From contig UBZP01000016.1 in the NCBI GenBank assembly GCA_900469965.1, positions 1 to 64,000 of the forward strand: 64,000 nucleotides of DNA. The letters are read 5' to 3'. Source of the stretch: Hyphomicrobiales bacterium. Lineage in GTDB: Bacteria; Pseudomonadota; Alphaproteobacteria; Rhizobiales; Rhizobiaceae. The position numbers and the translations under genes are program-made. Of the stretch, positions 17,638 through 25,685 are shown piece by piece. The notes under the pieces are model-generated. The model was given only the letters and a program-made list of their open reading frames with translations, did not search any database and was not told where the DNA came from. Within the stretch, counting starts at the first letter, position 1. Each line of letters opens with the position of its first letter.

Positions 17638-17730
17638 GGTGAGGACGATCAGCGCACCAGGGACCCGGTCGAGCATCCGACGCTCTGGGACTTTCGCCAT
17701 GCCAGGCGAACTGGAAGAGGTCAGGCAGAC

Positions 17731-18648
17731 ATGAACATGATTGGAAGGCCGCCGCATTCGAGCCGCAAGACGACACCCCCCCGCCAGCTTAGGCAGAGCA
17801 ACGGCGCGCAGGGCGTGCTGTCGGTGAAGTTCTGGGGCACGCGCGGCAGCATTCCGGTCTCCGGCGAGCAGTTCAGCCGCTACGGCGGCAACACCGTCTG
17901 CATCGAGATGCGCTGCGGCGACGAGATCCTGCTGTTCGACGCCGGCTCCGGCATCACGCCCGCCGGCCTCGCCATGAAGGCCGAAGGGGCGAAGAAGGTC
18001 GACCTGTTCTTCAGCCACTGTCACTATGACCACATCATCGGCCTGCCCTACTTCAAGCCGCTCTACATTCCCGAATGCGACGTGAAGATCTGGTCCGGGC
18101 ATCTCGCGGGCCAGATGACGACCTGCAAGATGGTGCAGGAATTCATGAGCCCGCCGTGGTTCCCCGTCGGCCCGAAGGTGTGCCGCGCGCATCTGAACTA
18201 CGGCGACTTCCACGCCGGCGACGTGCTCGAGCCGCGCCGCGGCGTGACGATCCGCACCGGCAACCTCAACCATCCCGGCGGGGCGATCGGCTACCGGGTC
18301 GAATGGGGCGGCCGCGCGGTGGCGGTGATCACCGATACCGAGCACGAGCCGGGCGTCCTCGACGCGGAAGTGCTGAAACTGATCAGGGATGTCGATCTCT
18401 TCATCTACGACGCCTGCTACACCGACGACGAGATGGAGATGTTCAAGGGCTACGGCCACTCCAGCTGGCAGCAGGCGATCCGGCTGGCCCGCGCCGCAGG
18501 CGCCAAATCCGTCGCCTTCATGCACCACGCGCCCTTTCGCACCGATGCGGAGCTGCAGGAGATCGACCGGCAGGCCGCAGCCGAATTCCCGAACGCGTTC
18601 TCGGCCCGCGACGGTCAGGTCGTGGAACTGGTCGCCGTCGACGCCTGA
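17731..18648 (+). CDS. MBL-fold metallo-hydrolase
   Basis: 305-residue metallo-beta-lactamase-fold protein. The N-terminal strand KFWGTRGSIPVSGEQFSRYGGNT is typical of the subgroup related to RNase Z and phosphodiesterases. The metal motif is SHCHYDH (His96, His98, Asp100, His101), with later ligands in RTGNLNHPGG, the ITDTEHE aspartate region and FMHHAPF. No signal peptide; the first 30 residues are basic and likely disordered. ATG 17731 is chosen because GGAAGAGG precedes it; an in-frame ATG at 17587 would add unrelated sequence spanning the inverted-repeat promoter. Beside a cyclase and a cNMP-binding domain, cyclic nucleotide hydrolysis is an attractive guess, but the family also includes many other hydrolases. 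Confidence 0.82.
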   Translation: MNMIGRPPHSSRKTTPPRQLRQSNGAQGVLSVKFWGTRGSIPVSGEQFSRYGGNTVCIEMRCGDEILLFDAGSGITPAGLAMKAEGAKKVDLFFSHCHYDHIIGLPYFKPLYIPECDVKIWSGHLAGQMTTCKMVQEFMSPPWFPVGPKVCRAHLNYGDFHAGDVLEPRRGVTIRTGNLNHPGGAIGYRVEWGGRAVAVITDTEHEPGVLDAEVLKLIRDVDLFIYDACYTDDEMEMFKGYGHSSWQQAIRLARAAGAKSVAFMHHAPFRTDAELQEIDRQAAAEFPNAFSARDGQVVELVAVDA

Positions 18649-18734
18649 GCCGCACAGGAACCAGATTCTCTCTTAGCCGGCCTGCGCTTTTTCCAGACAC
18701 CTGCGCTCCTGCACGGCACTGAGGCGCCGCCGAC

Positions 18735-19475
18735 CTATCCGACGAGCTCGGACAACCGTGTCCACCGGCAGCCCGGATGCCGCGCCGTCCGTTCGAACAG
18801 CTCCTCCAGGAAGCCCCATACCGTCTCGTCATGGACGAGGTGATGGGTCAGGAGCCCGAGCGTCCCCTCGCCGCTCGCAATCGCCCGCAGCCGCACCGCC
18901 ATTTCGGCTGCGAGATCGCCGCCCGGCCGGCCGCCGCGCGTGCCGCGCCAGTCGATCACGTCGACATGGGTGTTGATCGCAGCCAGGCCCAGCGCCTTTT
19001 CCGGGCCGAAGACCGACAGCGCGCGAAAGCCGAGGCCGCCGAGGCGGGAGACGAGCGCCGGATCGATGCGGTTCCAGGGCGGCACCAGCACCGGCGCCAG
19101 GCGCGGGCCATGCAGGCGCGCCAGATGCGAAAGGCCGCGCTCCAGTGACGCCAGCACGACGTCGGCCGGGCGATGGCCACCGAGCTCCTGCTTCTTCTCC
19201 CCCGGCGGGGCGAAATTCTCGTGCGACCAGCCGTGGACTGCGACCTCGGCCGCGGGTGCTGCGGCGAGCCTGCCGGCCAGCGCATCGCCGGTGAAGGCGG
19301 GGATGACGGCGAGCGCCACCGGCACCTCATGGCGGGCCGACAGGGCCAGCAGGCGCTCGAGCGGCTCGGTCGGCTCCACCGCATCGTCGTCGCGCAGCCA
19401 GAACCGGGCGACCCGCCCAGCCCGCGCCCAGCGGTCGAGTTCGTCGGTCAGCGGCGCCCAGTCGGCGTCGGTCAT
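18735..19475 (-). CDS. polysaccharide deacetylase family protein
   Basis: 246-residue protein with NodB-like catalytic pieces: the Asp-Asp of FWLRDDDAVEP (near 25-32), the metal-binding HGWSHENF (His-x3-His near 80) and VPPWNRIDPALV near 130, where the RxPxG/Arg motif is altered to PPWNR. The end has LGLLTHHLVHDE, matching the motif 5 leucine-His region. No signal peptide, so it probably acts in the cytosol on a lipid-linked intermediate, or belongs to the non-secreted subgroup. It overlaps the upstream glycosyltransferase gene by four bases (ATGA), so both are co-translated. N-deacetylation would give a charged sugar in the repeat unit (inference). Confidence 0.8.
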   Translation of the reverse strand: MTDADWAPLTDELDRWARAGRVARFWLRDDDAVEPTEPLERLLALSARHEVPVALAVIPAFTGDALAGRLAAAPAAEVAVHGWSHENFAPPGEKKQELGGHRPADVVLASLERGLSHLARLHGPRLAPVLVPPWNRIDPALVSRLGGLGFRALSVFGPEKALGLAAINTHVDVIDWRGTRGGRPGGDLAAEMAVRLRAIASGEGTLGLLTHHLVHDETVWGFLEELFERTARHPGCRWTRLSELVG

Positions 19476-20566
19476 GGGCGTTCCCCTATGTGTCGGCGCA
19501 GGATCTCGTCGAGCCGCAGCGCGGCCCGGTTGATCGCGCAGTCCTCGACGACGAAGCGGCGGGCGGCACGGGCCATGTCTTGGCGCAGCGCTTCGTCCGC
19601 GAGCAGCCGGTCGAGGGCTGCGGCATAGGCCGCGACGTCGCCCGGCGGCGTCAGCAGCCCGGTGACGTCGTGGCGGACCACCTCCGGCACGCCGGCCACC
19701 GCCTGGGCCACGACCGGCAGGCCGGCCGCCTGCGCCTCCAGATAGGCGAGCCCGTAGGCCTCGCCGGTGCCGGGCCAGGCATAGATCGCCGACGCGCCGA
19801 GGACGGCTGCGATGCCGGCGGTGTCGCGCTCGCCGTGCCAGGCGATCCGGCCGCCGTCGATGTCCGAAAACAGCGCCTCGACCTCGCCCCTGAGCGCGCC
19901 GTCGCCGACAACTGTGAGCGTCCAGGGCCGATGCCGCAGGCGGCCGAGCGCGGCTGCGAGCATGCGGTAGCTCTCCATCTTGTCGCCGGGCCGCATCATC
20001 GCCACGGTGACGAGGGCGTGCGGCTCAGGCCGGGGATCGACGGCGAGGAAGGCGGCCGGATCGATGAAGGGCTGGAGCAGCGCGTAGCGGCCGGTCGGGA
20101 TCGCCGCGGCAAGGCCGTCGCGGTCGCGCCGGGTCAGGCAGATGTTGACCGCCGCCCGTTCCACGCCGCTTGCGAGACGCGCCTGGTTGTCGGCCCAAAG
20201 CCCCTGATTGCGGCGCTGCGAATAGGAGGCCTCGGCGGTCACGTAGGCGAGGCCGAAGCGGCGGACGAGCTCCGGGCCGATCAGGTCGGGCGCCTTGTAG
20301 TAGGGATGATAGCAGAACCAGGCGTCGGGCGCCCCGCCCGCCTGCCAGAGCACGGAAAGCCGCTCCACTTCGGCGCGCGCCGCCTGCTCGATCGCCGCCC
20401 GCCCCTCGCCGTCCGGGGCGGAAGAGAAGCTGCGCAGCTGTGAGGCGACCGCGACCTCATGGCCCGCCTGCCGCAGCGCGGCGATCAGAAGCCGCGCCAT
20501 CAGCCGATCTCCCGAGGGAACGGGATGGTCCGGCGATTTCAGCGGCGAATAGAAGGCGATCCTCAT
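19472..20566 (-). CDS. glycosyltransferase family 4 protein
   Basis: 364-residue GT-B protein. It begins RIAFYSPLKSPDHPVPSGDRLMARLL, a start typical of one GT4 subgroup, and has the donor-domain elements VVGDGALRGEVEALF, ASAIYAWPGTGEAYGLAYLEAQAAGLPVVAQ and AGVPEVVRHDVTGLL with the E-x7-E pair (GEAYGLAYLEAQ). ATG 20566 is chosen as the start of family similarity; the frame runs upstream to 20680 without it. It is the first gene of a two-gene unit with the deacetylase and points away from the second lyase-like gene. Confidence 0.87.
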   Translation of the reverse strand: MRIAFYSPLKSPDHPVPSGDRLMARLLIAALRQAGHEVAVASQLRSFSSAPDGEGRAAIEQAARAEVERLSVLWQAGGAPDAWFCYHPYYKAPDLIGPELVRRFGLAYVTAEASYSQRRNQGLWADNQARLASGVERAAVNICLTRRDRDGLAAAIPTGRYALLQPFIDPAAFLAVDPRPEPHALVTVAMMRPGDKMESYRMLAAALGRLRHRPWTLTVVGDGALRGEVEALFSDIDGGRIAWHGERDTAGIAAVLGASAIYAWPGTGEAYGLAYLEAQAAGLPVVAQAVAGVPEVVRHDVTGLLTPPGDVAAYAAALDRLLADEALRQDMARAARRFVVEDCAINRAALRLDEILRRHIGERP

Positions 20567-20801
20567 ATCCGTCGGTTTAGAGCGATTGGCGGCCGAAGGG
20601 AAGCCGTGCCTGTGACCGCGGCCGTCGGCTAACGCCTTGAAAACCGGGCCCGATCCTCGCGCAAAATTGATAGGCCGCAAGACATAATTGCGCTAGGTGT
20701 TGCTGTCTGGGCCGCCCGGCGGCTCCGAAACCGCGAACGCCCGAGGCCGCGCCGATCGTCCCGGCCGGCACAACGCCGAACGCCCTGTCAGAAAGTCCGC
20801 C

Positions 20802-21773
20802 ATGATCCGCTGCCGCCGCCTCCTTGCCGCCTTCGTCCTTCTCGCAGCCGCCCTGCCCGCCCAGGCCGGAGACGCGGCCTCGCAGAAGCTCTCCGACGGC
20901 TTCGACGGCAGCGGCTTTGCCGAGACCGGCGGGCTCTACTATCGCAACAACGCCGAGCAGAAGGCGGGCACCGCCACCTTCCAGAGCGCGGTGAAGAAGG
21001 TCGGCACCGGCGCGCTGGAGCTCAGCGTGCGGCCGCTGTGCCGGCCGGACAGTGAAGGCTGCAGCGAAAGGGCGGAGATCTGGGAGAAGACCGAGCTGCG
21101 GGTGCCCTATGACCGGGGCGTCTGGTTCGGATTTGCGGTGAAGCTCGCCGATCCCATCCCGCAGGACGACCACCGCTACCTGATCGCGCAGTGGAAGCGC
21201 GAGATCGGCCCGGACGCCGAGGGCGACTTCAGCCCGTTCCTGGCGCTGCGGCTCGACAACGGAAGGCTGTTTGCGACGATCGAGAGCAACTACCAGCCGG
21301 GAACGCCGGCCGAAGTGAAGGACGGGGTTCCCACCTGCCCGGCCGGGCAGACCGCGGTGTGGCTGCGGCCGGAAGCCAACCAGATGCGCACGCTGATCGC
21401 CCACGACGCCCGGTGGCGGTCGCAGGACGACACCAACGGCTTTGACAGCTGCACCGACAAAGTGACCCTCACCAGCCACGGCAACCCGCTGCCGACGCCC
21501 GATTCCGGCTGGATCGACTTCGCCATCTATTCGCATCCGGGCCCCGACGGGACCGGCCATATCGAGCTCTTCGCCAACGGCCGCTGGATCGTCACCGCCA
21601 AGGGCTTCGTCGGCCACAAGGACCACGGCCTCGGCGAGAACCAGTACTTCAAGTTCGGCCCCTACCGCGCCGCCGGCGAGGGCGTATGGACGCTCTACTA
21701 CGACGATTTCCGCCGCTCGCCCGACTGCATCGACGTGTTGCGCGACGCGGAGGCCTGCGCGCTCGTGCAGTGA
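20802..21773 (+). CDS. secreted polysaccharide lyase-like (heparin lyase I family) protein
   Basis: 323 residues with a clear Sec signal peptide (IRCRRLLAAFVLLAAALPAQAGDA, cleavage after AQA). The mature domain has DGFDGSGFAETGGLYYRNN, CSERAEIWEKTELRVPYDRG, HRYLIAQWKREIGPDAEGDF, FLALRLDNGRLFATIESNY and QYFKFGPYRAAGEGVWTLYYDDF. The same blocks in the same order occur in the protein at 2959-3909, so the two are paralogues bracketing the polysaccharide locus. Extra cysteines (RPLCRPDSEGC, VPTCPAG, FDSCTDK, PDCIDV, EACA) occur here and not in the other copy, consistent with periplasmic disulfides. Likely cleaves or binds an extracellular uronic-acid-containing polymer (inference). Confidence 0.82.
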   Translation: MIRCRRLLAAFVLLAAALPAQAGDAASQKLSDGFDGSGFAETGGLYYRNNAEQKAGTATFQSAVKKVGTGALELSVRPLCRPDSEGCSERAEIWEKTELRVPYDRGVWFGFAVKLADPIPQDDHRYLIAQWKREIGPDAEGDFSPFLALRLDNGRLFATIESNYQPGTPAEVKDGVPTCPAGQTAVWLRPEANQMRTLIAHDARWRSQDDTNGFDSCTDKVTLTSHGNPLPTPDSGWIDFAIYSHPGPDGTGHIELFANGRWIVTAKGFVGHKDHGLGENQYFKFGPYRAAGEGVWTLYYDDFRRSPDCIDVLRDAEACALVQ

Positions 21774-21808
21774 GCGGACGGGCGGGCCTCGCCCCGGACC
21801 CGTCCGGC

Positions 21809-22258
21809 TCAAGCCGCCTTGGCGGCCACAGGAAGACGGAAAGGGGCGCCCAGGCGATTGAACGCGTTCATGGCCGCGATCGCGATCGTGAGATCGACCA
21901 GGTCTTTCGGTGCGAACGCCGCGGATGCCGCCGCGTAGGCCTCGTCGGAGGCATGCGTTTCGCTGAGCCGCGTCACCTCCTCGGCCCAGGCCAGCGCCGC
22001 GCGCTCCTGGTCTGTGAACAGATGCGGGACCTCATCCCACACCGGCACCAACGTGACCCTGTCGACCGACATGGTCTTGCGCAGATCGCGGCTGTGCAGA
22101 TCGATGCAATGGGCGCATCCGTTGATCTGGGAGACCCGGAGGAACACGAGGTGGATCAGGTCCTCGGGCAGGTTCGTGCCCTTCGTCACGTAGTGATGGA
22201 CGCCAAGCAACGCCTTTGCGCCTTCGGGCGCGATCTCATACCAGTTCATGCGGGCCAT
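21809..22258 (-). CDS. carboxymuconolactone decarboxylase/AhpD-like protein
   Basis: 149-residue small helical protein of the AhpD-like family. The redox/proton-relay motif is QINGCAHCIDLHSRDLR, the Cys-x2-Cys-x3-His signature, near residue 45-60. The C-terminal helix VDLTIAIAAMNAFNRLGAPFR matches the conserved end. Members serve as alkylhydroperoxidase-like disulfide reductases. The first usable ATG is 22258 with AGGAT about 7 bases upstream; ATG 22249 is a close alternative. Encoded alone, convergent with the lyase-like gene. Confidence 0.87.
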   Translation of the reverse strand: MARMNWYEIAPEGAKALLGVHHYVTKGTNLPEDLIHLVFLRVSQINGCAHCIDLHSRDLRKTMSVDRVTLVPVWDEVPHLFTDQERAALAWAEEVTRLSETHASDEAYAAASAAFAPKDLVDLTIAIAAMNAFNRLGAPFRLPVAAKAA

Positions 22259-22449
22259 TTCCTGCCATCCTGTCTTCGTGTCGTCCGCCCTCTGCGAGCA
22301 CGACACTGATGACACGGGCCCGATGACCGAAAACTCCGTTTTCTGATCCCAGATTCGCTTTTTGCGCAACCGGCCGATCAGAATGCCCTTGGGCGGGGCT
22401 GCCATATCCTGGTTCGCCCGCCTTCACCCCGAGGCGGACCCATTCGAAT

Positions 22450-22968
22450 CTAACCGCAGCATTGGCCGGCGGGCGCGGGATTGCAGCAGGGTGACGATCT
22501 GGCTCTCTGGTCCAGCCAGCGGTCACGCGGCTTGCAACGCGCCGGGCGGGCGGCCAGTTCGACATGCATGGCCGCGCCCCGAATACCGAGGGCCACTGCA
22601 GAAAAGAGCTGCATCGGTGCCTGACCGTCGCTGACCTCGAACGTCAGTCTTGCGCCCATGTCGAGCTTCACGTGCCCGGAGACCTTGCGGACGATGGCTG
22701 TGAACTTTCCAACGGCCATGTGCGCCGGGACGTCGCCCTCGACATCCAGGAGCTGCACGAAGATTTCGGACCAGGCTTCAGGATTGGCCCCGCAGTCGAG
22801 CGCCGAGAACTGCCCGGCCTTGACCTCGGTGACGTGGTAGCCGGACCGGATCGGGCGTCCGTCGTAGTGAAACACCAAGGGCAGGTCTCCTGCCTCGCAA
22901 AGCGCATCCAGCAATTCGCCAAGCTTCAGATCGCCATGCTGGCCGTGGGGCTTGTCGTGCGCGTTCAT
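22450..22968 (-). CDS. DUF6428-like protein, divergent from arsR
   Basis: 172-residue protein. The body (LGELLDALCEAGDLPLVFHYDGRPIRSGYHVTEVKAGQFSALDCG, then WSEIFVQLLDVEGD) matches small proteins of the DUF6428 type that sit beside arsR in alphaproteobacteria; molecular function is unknown. The final 40 residues are cysteine- and arginine-rich (RPARCKPRDRW, SSPCCNPAPAGQCCG) and could bind thiophilic metalloids or be an out-of-family extension. It shares a 40-base divergent control region with arsR and is probably under the same repressor. Confidence 0.65.
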   Translation of the reverse strand: MNAHDKPHGQHGDLKLGELLDALCEAGDLPLVFHYDGRPIRSGYHVTEVKAGQFSALDCGANPEAWSEIFVQLLDVEGDVPAHMAVGKFTAIVRKVSGHVKLDMGARLTFEVSDGQAPMQLFSAVALGIRGAAMHVELAARPARCKPRDRWLDQRARSSPCCNPAPAGQCCG

Positions 22969-22989
22969 CTGCGCTACTCCAGTTCAACG

Positions 22990-23007
22990 TTTCAAGGATT
23001 ATTGAAA
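22990..23007. promoter_or_regulatory. candidate ArsR operator
   Basis: TTTCAA (22990-22995), GGATTA, TTGAAA (23002-23007) form a perfect 6-base inverted repeat just before the arsR ATG and between the divergent genes; a further TTCAA occurs at 22983. Location and symmetry fit ArsR autoregulation. Confidence 0.6.
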
Positions 23008-23008
23008 T

Positions 23009-23362
23009 ATGGATGAACGTCAAGCCATCGGCGCTTTCGGCGCACTCTCGCAGGAAACACGCCTGCAGATCATCCGCATGCTCGTCGTGGCCGGCCCCGA
23101 GGGCATGGCGGCCGGGTCGATTGCGGAGAAGCTCGACGTTTCCGCATCGAACCTCTCGTTCCACCTCAAGGAGCTGGATCGCGCGGGCCTTGTCGGCCAG
23201 CAGCGGGAGGCGCGCTCGATCATCTACACGGTCAACTACGACACGCTGAGCGGTCTCGTCCGCTTTCTCATGGAGGATTGCTGTTCGGGCCATCCGGAGG
23301 TCTGCCTGCCGGTCACCGCCGCAGCCGCCTGCCGCCCGCGCGCGAAGGACGATCCGCAATGA
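23009..23362 (+). CDS. arsR: ArsR-family metalloregulatory repressor
   Basis: 117-residue winged helix-turn-helix repressor of arsenic genes. The DNA-binding core is AAGSIAEKLDVSASNLSFHLKELDRAGLVGQQREARSIIYTVN. It lacks a CxC pair in the alpha-3 helix, and the cysteines lie at the C terminus (EDCCSGHPEVCLP and AACRP), a pattern seen in ArsR types with a C-terminal As(III) site. It begins a cluster arsR-aqpS-arsC in which each gene overlaps the next by four bases (ATGA). As(III) binding would release the operator just upstream. Confidence 0.92.
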   Translation: MDERQAIGAFGALSQETRLQIIRMLVVAGPEGMAAGSIAEKLDVSASNLSFHLKELDRAGLVGQQREARSIIYTVNYDTLSGLVRFLMEDCCSGHPEVCLPVTAAAACRPRAKDDPQ

Positions 23363-24078
23363 CGGAACGGAGAAGGACGGCCACGTTTCCGCTCTCGCGG
23401 CAGCTCGTGTCGGAGGCCCTTGGTACGGCCATTCTGGTCGCGACCGTGGTCGGCTCCGGCATCATGGCCGACAAGCTCACCACCGACGCGGCCCTGGCGC
23501 TGCTCGGCAATACGCTTGCGACGGGCGCGATGCTCTTCGTGTTGATCACCGTACTGGGTCCGATTTCCGGCGCGCACTTCAACCCGGCCGTCTCCCTGGT
23601 CTTCTTCCTGCGTCGAGAGATGGGCGCAACGCGGGCTCTCGCCTATGGCCTTGCGCAAATCCTCGGCGGCATCGCCGGGACGCTTCTTGCCCACGCCATG
23701 TTCGAACTGCCGTTGCTGCAGGTCTCGACCACGGATCGCACCGGTGCCGCGCAGTGGTTGGCCGAAGTGACCGCCACCTTCGGCCTCGTCCTTGTGATCC
23801 TGGCCGGATTGCGGTTCCGTTCCGAGGCCGTCGCCTGGCTGGTCGGCCTCTACATCACCGCGGCCTACTGGTTCACCGCCTCGACGTCGTTTGCCAATCC
23901 GGCCGTCGCGGCCGCCCGGTCGTTGACCGACACCTTCGCCGGCATCCGTCCCCTCGATCTGCCGGGCTTCGTTGCCGCCGAGGTGCTGGGCGCCTTGCTG
24001 GCGCTCTCACTGGCGGTCTGGCTGCTTGACGAGCCGCGCACCGCTCAATCTTCGACCGAACAGGAGTCTGTCCCATGA
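23359..24078 (+). CDS. aqpS: aquaglyceroporin-type arsenite channel
   Basis: 239-residue MIP family channel. Both signature half-helices are seen, HFNPAVSLVF near residue 75 and FANPAVAAARS near 180, so both NPA motifs are intact. Six membrane helices are expected. The arrangement arsR-aqpS-arsC is known from Sinorhizobium meliloti, where AqpS lets As(III) made by ArsC leave the cell down its gradient in place of an ArsB/Acr3 pump. No ArsB or Acr3 is encoded nearby, consistent with that logic. Start ATG 23359 overlaps the arsR stop. Confidence 0.93.
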   Translation: MTERRRTATFPLSRQLVSEALGTAILVATVVGSGIMADKLTTDAALALLGNTLATGAMLFVLITVLGPISGAHFNPAVSLVFFLRREMGATRALAYGLAQILGGIAGTLLAHAMFELPLLQVSTTDRTGAAQWLAEVTATFGLVLVILAGLRFRSEAVAWLVGLYITAAYWFTASTSFANPAVAAARSLTDTFAGIRPLDLPGFVAAEVLGALLALSLAVWLLDEPRTAQSSTEQESVP

Positions 24079-24503
24079 CCATGGACGTCACGATCTACCA
24101 CAACCCGGATTGCGGCACCTCGCGCAACGCGCTGGCGATGATCCGCAACGCCGGGATCGAGCCGACGGTCGTCGAATATCTCAAGGCCCCGCCGAGCCGG
24201 GCGCAGCTCGCGAAAATGATTGCCGATGCCGGCCTGACCGTCCGCCAGGCAATGCGCGAGAAGGGCACGCCCTATGCCGAACTCGGTCTCGACAATCCCG
24301 CCCTGTCGGATGACCAGTTGCTCGATGCCATGCTGAAGGAGCCGATCCTGATCAACCGCCCGTTCGTCATCACGCCCCTCGGAACGCGTCTCGCGCGGCC
24401 TTCGGAGCTGGTTCTCGACATCCTGCCCGCCACCCACAAGGGCCCCTTCGCCAAGGAGGACGGCGAACAGGTGCTGGGCGCCGAAGGCAAGCGCCTCGCC
24501 TGA
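24075..24503 (+). CDS. arsC: arsenate reductase, glutaredoxin-dependent type
   Basis: 142-residue ArsC of the plasmid R773 class. The catalytic cysteine is in YHNPDCGTSRNALAMIR (Cys13), and the arginine of ILINRPFVITPLGTRLARPSE contributes the oxyanion site. It reduces As(V) to As(III) using glutathione and glutaredoxin in the cytosol. Overlaps aqpS by four bases. The rhizobial arsH that often follows is missing; the next gene is convergent and unrelated. Confidence 0.94.
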   Translation: MTMDVTIYHNPDCGTSRNALAMIRNAGIEPTVVEYLKAPPSRAQLAKMIADAGLTVRQAMREKGTPYAELGLDNPALSDDQLLDAMLKEPILINRPFVITPLGTRLARPSELVLDILPATHKGPFAKEDGEQVLGAEGKRLA

Positions 24504-24558
24504 AAAAGCGACCTGCGATGACATCAAGCGGCGCCGGGAGTGGACGTCCATCTGCTCG

Positions 24559-25356
24559 CTACTGCCCTATCCGCCGCTCCTGCATCTCTTCGCCGATGAA
24601 GCAGTTGTAGCCGGCCCGGGCGTCGGCCCGTTGCAACGGCCATGCGGGCCGCTGCAGGTCGCTCACGTTCGTTCCCAGGATCTCGACGATGAGCTTTCTG
24701 AGGATCGTTTCGGCGAATTCGTCGACCGTTGAAACTTTCAGCAGAAAGGCCCCGTCTCCGCCGATCACGCAGTTCTCGTAATAGGCATCGAGGTCCGGGA
24801 TCGACGCCGAGTCCCGGCGCGCCAGCATGATGGGAAGCCCGTCGATCACGATGCCTTGCGCCACCGTCGAATTGCGCGAAACGGGCGCCGGCACACCGGC
24901 ATTGTTCGGCCCATCGCCCGAGATGTCGATCACGCGCCGCATTCCCTGGAACGGGCTGAGCTGAAAGAGTTTTCGTGAAAACGCCAATGTGTTCGAGATC
25001 GAGGTGAAGGATATCCGCCGCAGCGGCTGCCGGCGCAGCATCTCGGCAAATTGAACCGCCGCACCAGGCCCGTCGACCAGCGTCCAGGGCACGGTCTGGA
25101 TGGCGGAGCCGCCCCACTCGACATAGGTCACCGCGATCCTGCCGAAGGGTCCGCTCTGGACCGCCCGGAAAAGTTCGGGCTGAAGGAAGGCATTCACATA
25201 GCCTTGGCGTTGAAGGCGCTGTTCATCGATTTCCATCGAGTAGGAGACATCGACGGCAAGAACCAGCTCGAGATCGACGAAGGCCGGAGACAGCTGGACG
25301 GGCGTGCTGCCCGCCAGAATGCCGAAGCAGGTCAGAAGCGCGCATTGCAGTCTCAT
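24559..25356 (-). CDS. DUF1194 (von Willebrand A-like) secreted protein
   Basis: 265-residue protein with a signal peptide (RLQCALLTCFGILAGSTPVQL). It has a VWA-like MIDAS motif DVSYSM near residue 37, then TYVEWGG and VIDISGDGPNN, the conserved DUF1194 blocks. Function is unknown; VWA domains bind ligands through a metal ion. A conserved late block YYENCVIGGDGAFLLKV is present. AGGAGGGTG just before ATG 25356 fixes the start. Convergent with arsC and divergent from the cyclase fusion gene. Confidence 0.87.
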   Translation of the reverse strand: MRLQCALLTCFGILAGSTPVQLSPAFVDLELVLAVDVSYSMEIDEQRLQRQGYVNAFLQPELFRAVQSGPFGRIAVTYVEWGGSAIQTVPWTLVDGPGAAVQFAEMLRRQPLRRISFTSISNTLAFSRKLFQLSPFQGMRRVIDISGDGPNNAGVPAPVSRNSTVAQGIVIDGLPIMLARRDSASIPDLDAYYENCVIGGDGAFLLKVSTVDEFAETILRKLIVEILGTNVSDLQRPAWPLQRADARAGYNCFIGEEMQERRIGQ

Positions 25357-25685
25357 CGCACCCTCCTGTGCGGGCATACTACGCCTGTCCCGCGCGCCCG
25401 CAATGCCGGGGGCGGACACTCTTTCCGAACGGCGGGCAGGCTCTTCTCCCATCGGGGAGAAGAGCCGGGCGGAGCGGGGCGATCAGGGGCGGCGAACGCT
25501 GCGCCACGGGGAAGGCCCCTCATCCGGCGCCTTGGAAAATGGGGCGCAAGGGGCTCGCCGGCCCGGGCGATAAATCTGGCAGGCGCCCGGAAACAAGTGT
25601 AGCTTTCAGAGGCTGGGAGGCCGGTAACCTCCCCGCCCAGACCAACGCTATAGCGAGGCCTTCTGCCCCTTCGGGAGAGGTGGTC
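25357..25685. other. 329-base gap holding a mosaic repeat
   Basis: Divergent region between the DUF1194 gene and the cyclase fusion gene. It is mostly occupied by a RIME-like repeat remnant (25441-25545). Beyond it AT content rises slightly before GGGAGAGG at the downstream gene start. No gene seen. Confidence 0.5.
25441..25545. repeat. RIME-like palindromic mosaic repeat
   Basis: A perfect hairpin CTCTTCTCCC/GGGAGAAGAG (25441-25450, 25455-25464), then a GCGGAGCGGGGCGAT...GCTGCGCC segment (25469-25505) and GGAAAATGGGG. The middle segment closely matches 28059-28090, and the GGAAAATGGGG piece recurs inverted at about 31370. Confidence 0.65.

Larger units (their letters stand above)
17299..17730. 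other. 432-base regulatory gap upstream of the MBL gene
   Basis: No confident gene. It holds a sigma-EcfG-like promoter (17348-17372) and an inverted repeat surrounding a consensus TATAAT (17610-17637), both described separately. An open frame with a GGGAGG ribosome-binding-like site and ATG at about 17387 runs 79 codons to 17626. Its composition is not protein-like and it has no recognised relative, so a small RNA or untranslated leader is as likely. Confidence 0.45.

Noticed and set aside
25441-25464. Hairpin as a Rho-independent terminator
   Set aside because: No U-run on either strand and similar hairpins recur as part of a dispersed repeat; classed as repeat.
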